From Nitrospinota bacterium (GTDB lineage: Bacteria; Nitrospinota; Nitrospinia; UBA9942): 7,657 nucleotides of DNA. The position numbers were made by a program, and so were the translations under genes. Position 1 is the first letter of the stretch, and the number at the start of each line of letters is the position of its first letter. Where the stretch lies: contig JACRGN010000155.1 of the NCBI GenBank assembly GCA_016234205.1, forward strand, positions 1 to 7,657. Reading direction: 5' to 3'. A model generated the notes under the pieces. The model saw nothing but the letters and a program-made list of their open reading frames with translations. It was not told the origin of the DNA and did not search any database. Of this stretch, positions 5,005-7,657 are shown piece by piece.

Positions 5005-6572
5005 ACCGCAGGGAATTTCTCAAAGATACCCTTCTCTTGCTCTCCTTAGCTAATTGTGGGACAGGTAGAAAGAGGCTCGATTTAAAAGGGGAATTTAATG
5101 CAGACCTTCCACACAAGATAAAAGGCACTAAAAAGGTAATTATAGCAGGGGGCGGGCTGTCGGGTTTAACAGCAGGGATTCACCTTATCGAGAGGGGATT
5201 TGAGGTTGAGATATTTGAGAAAAATTCTTTCTGCGGTGGAAAATTAGAAAGCCACAAGGATTCATCTGGAGGATGTAATATCTCTCTGGAACACGGTTTT
5301 CATGCCTGGTGGGGGCAGTATCACAACCTTATCGCCATGATGAGGAAACTCAATATTGAAAAGAACCTCAAAGAGATACCCAATGTAAATATAAGAATAA
5401 AGGGGATGCGTGATGAGACAGTATATTTTAATCTGCAGGTCTATCCATTCTTTTTGCTCTTTCCCCTTCTCTTTTCTAAAAATATCTCTTTTCGTGAAAT
5501 AATGAAAAGCGGCACAATAGGCTTGCTTATTCTCAGGTATGATAAAAAACGCTATGATAAGTGGTTTGATAAAATATCTTTCAATGATTTAATGAAAGAG
5601 TATGATACACCCGAAAATATTCAGAAGATATTCTTTGAGCCATTTATGAAGGCAGGATTTTTTGCCGATGCAGAGGAAATATCGGCAGCATCATTTCTTG
5701 AGCTATTCCATTTTTATCTATCCGGGAATATCGGAGATTTCAGGTGCTATCACATAGGCGGAAATCCACAGGAGAAGGTGATTGAACCCATGATGAAATA
5801 TTTTATGGATAGAGGGGGCAGGATAAATCTAAATTCAGAGATTGAGAATTTAATAGTTGATGATTACGAGATAAAAGGGATACAGCAATTTTCCGAAGGC
5901 GGTCAATCGGTAATACATAAAGGCGATTATTTTATAATAGCAACAGATATTTCAGGCATTCAGGGTATCTCCAGTAATATGATAAAAAATATTGGCGAAG
6001 AAAGAAGGGATGAATTTGAAAAGGTCCTAAAGTTAAAAACAAATAATTGTATTGTTATTCGCATCTGGTTTGATAAGCCCACAAAGCCTGATAGAGTCCC
6101 TGTGGGGTTTGTCTCGGATTTCAAGTTTATAACAGTCTATTTTATCCTTTCTCGATTGAATGATGATATTAAGGAGTGCTCAAAAAATACAGGCTATCAC
6201 TGTATCGAGTTTATAATAGGCGGGACTTCTCAACTAACAGAATTCTTTGATAAAGAACTTTTGAAAGTAATAACCCCTGAAATCATCGAGCTGTTCCCTG
6301 AATTGAGAGATGCCGGCATGATAGACTATTTTTTAATGAGGCATGATAATTATACCTTCTTTAATAAGGGAGCAGTAAATTTAAGACCTTCTGTGCAATC
6401 GGTATTTAAAAATCTGTTTTATACGGGTGATTGGGTCTATCTGGATATGCCTGTATTTTTTATGGAGAAGGCGGTTATGACAGCAAAGATTGTAGCAAAT
6501 TATATCCTTTCGCACGAAGGGGTCATGCCAGACAATATCCATTTACCCAACGTTAAGGGGCTTTTAACTTAG
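5001..6572 (+). CDS. FAD-dependent oxidoreductase, carotenoid desaturase/amine oxidase superfamily, with Tat-type signal
   Basis: A 523-aa flavoenzyme. The N-terminus NRREFLKD followed by LLLLSLANC fits a twin-arginine signal (S/T-RR-x-F-L-K type). Cys19 could be a lipid site, but the preceding Asn is not a normal lipobox residue. The FAD-binding Rossmann motif is G50-x-G52-x-x-G55 (AGGGLSGLTAGIHL), with Glu73 at the end of strand 2 and CGGKLESH (78-85). EHGFHAWWGQYHNL (97-110) resembles the substrate-side segment of CrtU/CrtI-like desaturases and HpnE. The C-terminal signature is LFYTGDWVYLDMPVFFMEKAV (472-492), the second FAD site, with Gly476-Asp477 and Glu489. The family oxidises or desaturates isoprenoids, amines or squalene derivatives; the substrate cannot be read here. 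The gene starts within the stop of the TPR gene (ATGA). No ribosome binding site precedes it, so translation should be coupled. The 3' end converges with the next gene at 5 bp. Confidence 0.88.
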   Translation: MNRREFLKDTLLLLSLANCGTGRKRLDLKGEFNADLPHKIKGTKKVIIAGGGLSGLTAGIHLIERGFEVEIFEKNSFCGGKLESHKDSSGGCNISLEHGFHAWWGQYHNLIAMMRKLNIEKNLKEIPNVNIRIKGMRDETVYFNLQVYPFFLLFPLLFSKNISFREIMKSGTIGLLILRYDKKRYDKWFDKISFNDLMKEYDTPENIQKIFFEPFMKAGFFADAEEISAASFLELFHFYLSGNIGDFRCYHIGGNPQEKVIEPMMKYFMDRGGRINLNSEIENLIVDDYEIKGIQQFSEGGQSVIHKGDYFIIATDISGIQGISSNMIKNIGEERRDEFEKVLKLKTNNCIVIRIWFDKPTKPDRVPVGFVSDFKFITVYFILSRLNDDIKECSKNTGYHCIEFIIGGTSQLTEFFDKELLKVITPEIIELFPELRDAGMIDYFLMRHDNYTFFNKGAVNLRPSVQSVFKNLFYTGDWVYLDMPVFFMEKAVMTAKIVANYILSHEGVMPDNIHLPNVKGLLT

Positions 6573-6577
6573 CCTCG

Positions 6578-7657
6578 TTACTGCGAAAATTTTACATTTT
6601 TTAACGACACCATATCTTCATCAGGATAGAGGACGAATCCTTCTATATTTTTCCTCATGACCGCCACATTTACAGAATGCCAGAGGTTTATATATGGCAG
6701 TTCATCAGAGATTGTCTTCTGGATTTTGCTGTATATCTCTTTTCTCTTTTCCTGTTGCAGAGTCACTCTTCCCTGTTCTAATAGATTGTCTATTTCAGGA
6801 TTTGAATATCTTACCCTGTTTGCACCATCAGGAGGAAAGCTTGAGGAATGAAACATATAATGGAATATATCAGGGTCGGATATGCCGACCCATGTGAGTG
6901 AGAAGACCTGAAAGTTTCCTGATTTTATATCGGAAAAGAATGTCCCCCACTCATAAGTCCTTATCTCCAGTTCAATGCCTACCTTCCTTAAATGCTCCTG
7001 AAATACCTCTGCTATCCTCTTTCTTAATTCATTCTGGGATGTCTTGAAGGTAAGCTTAAATCTTATCCCTGTCTCTTTAGACACAGGGTATCCTGCCTCA
7101 TCTAACAGTTTTTTTGAGAGTTCAGGATTATAGTCATATTTTTTTAAATCAGGCTCATAAGCCCAGTTATAATTAGTTAGTATCCCCTCAGTTTTTTTTG
7201 CAAGTCCCTTCAAAATATATTTACAGATGCCATCCCTGTCAATTGCATGGTCAATTGCCTGCCTTACTTTAAGGTCTTTTAAAATAGGGTCATTGAGATT
7301 AAATCCTATATATGAGTAATTTGTCCCGGTATTTTTTATAATTTTTAATTCCGGATTTTTTTCAAACCTTGGCAGAATGTCAGGTGTTATCGGATTCATA
7401 AGTAACTGGACATCCCCCTTTTCAAGTTCAAGCACTCTTATTGTCTCATCAGGGATTATTTTATAAATTACACCATCAATATTTGGTCTGCCTTCAAAAT
7501 AGCTGTTGTTTGCAGATAGTATTACCCTTTCATCCTGTGTCCAGTCTTTGAATATAAATGGGCCACTCCCAATCGGATGACTGCCAAAATCACTCCCCTT
7601 TTCTTTGGCAGAGTGTTCAGGGACAATTCCCAGTGTCATATTGTCAAGAAAAGGTGC
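6578..7657 (-). CDS. ABC transporter substrate-binding protein, family 5 (peptide/nickel type), N-terminus outside window
   Basis: The frame is open from the window end to TAA at 6578-6580, giving 359 residues. ATG 7639 is internal, since six in-frame codons (APFLDN) precede it. Family 5 members have about 500-540 residues, so roughly 150-180 N-terminal residues with the signal peptide are missing. Visible hallmarks are HPIGSGPFIFKDW near the start, FEGRPNIDGVIYKIIPDETIRVLELEKGDVQL, YIGFNLNDPILKDLKVRQAIDHAIDRD, and the late lobe with IRTYEWGTFFSDIKSGNFQVFSLTW. Such proteins bind oligopeptides, dipeptides or nickel complexes in the periplasm and deliver them to DppBC/OppBC-like permeases. No permease gene follows, because the next gene is convergent, so this is a lone binding protein or the last gene of an operon lying to the right. 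The ligand is not predictable from this fragment. Confidence 0.92.
   Translation of the reverse strand, partial: APFLDNMTLGIVPEHSAKEKGSDFGSHPIGSGPFIFKDWTQDERVILSANNSYFEGRPNIDGVIYKIIPDETIRVLELEKGDVQLLMNPITPDILPRFEKNPELKIIKNTGTNYSYIGFNLNDPILKDLKVRQAIDHAIDRDGICKYILKGLAKKTEGILTNYNWAYEPDLKKYDYNPELSKKLLDEAGYPVSKETGIRFKLTFKTSQNELRKRIAEVFQEHLRKVGIELEIRTYEWGTFFSDIKSGNFQVFSLTWVGISDPDIFHYMFHSSSFPPDGANRVRYSNPEIDNLLEQGRVTLQQEKRKEIYSKIQKTISDELPYINLWHSVNVAVMRKNIEGFVLYPDEDMVSLKNVKFSQ

Noticed and set aside
6552..6568. GTTAAGGGGCTTTTAAC as a terminator between the convergent genes
   Set aside because: Only five Watson-Crick pairs plus two wobbles, it lies inside the coding sequence, and no T-run follows.
6657..6897. 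Plus-strand open frames of 64 and 67 codons
   Set aside because: They are antisense to the well-conserved solute-binding protein and have no recognisable features.

Overview
The window looks like chromosomal DNA of an uncultured, AT-rich, Gram-negative bacterium. The evidence is an exported lipoprotein peptidase, a Tat-type signal, a periplasmic-type TPR protein and a family 5 ABC solute-binding protein. The combination of genes resembles draft genomes of Nitrospirota, Desulfobacterota or candidate phyla such as Schekmanbacteria or Omnitrophota. No ribosomal RNA or other marker gene is present, so this placement is a low-confidence inference.

Left edge (1-266): the right end of an insertion sequence, with the C-terminus of its DDE/integrase-type transposase and a two-copy 22-bp terminal repeat. 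The element ends about 60 bp upstream of the largest gene. That gene (328-3024) encodes a lipoprotein joining a PDZ/S41 C-terminal processing peptidase, a CARDB-like beta-sandwich and a caspase-like (C14) peptidase. The residues expected for both catalytic centres are present.

Middle (3109-3495, minus strand): an AbrB/MazE-type antitoxin gene with a strong ribosome binding site and an upstream palindrome suitable as an operator. It is followed by an unannotated 41-codon remnant that reads as the C-terminal end of a VapC-like PIN toxin. The N-terminal two thirds of the toxin are missing, so this is a decayed toxin-antitoxin locus with an orphan antitoxin.

Right centre (3577-6572, plus strand): a signal-peptide-bearing YidD-like protein, then a TPR protein with a TM2/DUF5683-like membrane C-terminus, then an FAD-dependent carotenoid-desaturase/amine-oxidase-type enzyme with a twin-arginine signal. 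The last two overlap by 4 bp (ATGA), and the third has no ribosome binding site of its own. A 13-bp perfect inverted repeat could fold the ribosome binding site of the TPR gene against its own signal-peptide coding sequence.

Right edge (6578-7657, minus strand): the C-terminal two thirds of a peptide/nickel-type ABC solute-binding protein, convergent with the FAD enzyme at a distance of 5 bp.

The most noteworthy items are the double-protease lipoprotein, the vapC remnant overlapping an intact antitoxin gene, and the possible translational hairpin at the TPR gene. I did not find evidence for a completely new multi-gene system.
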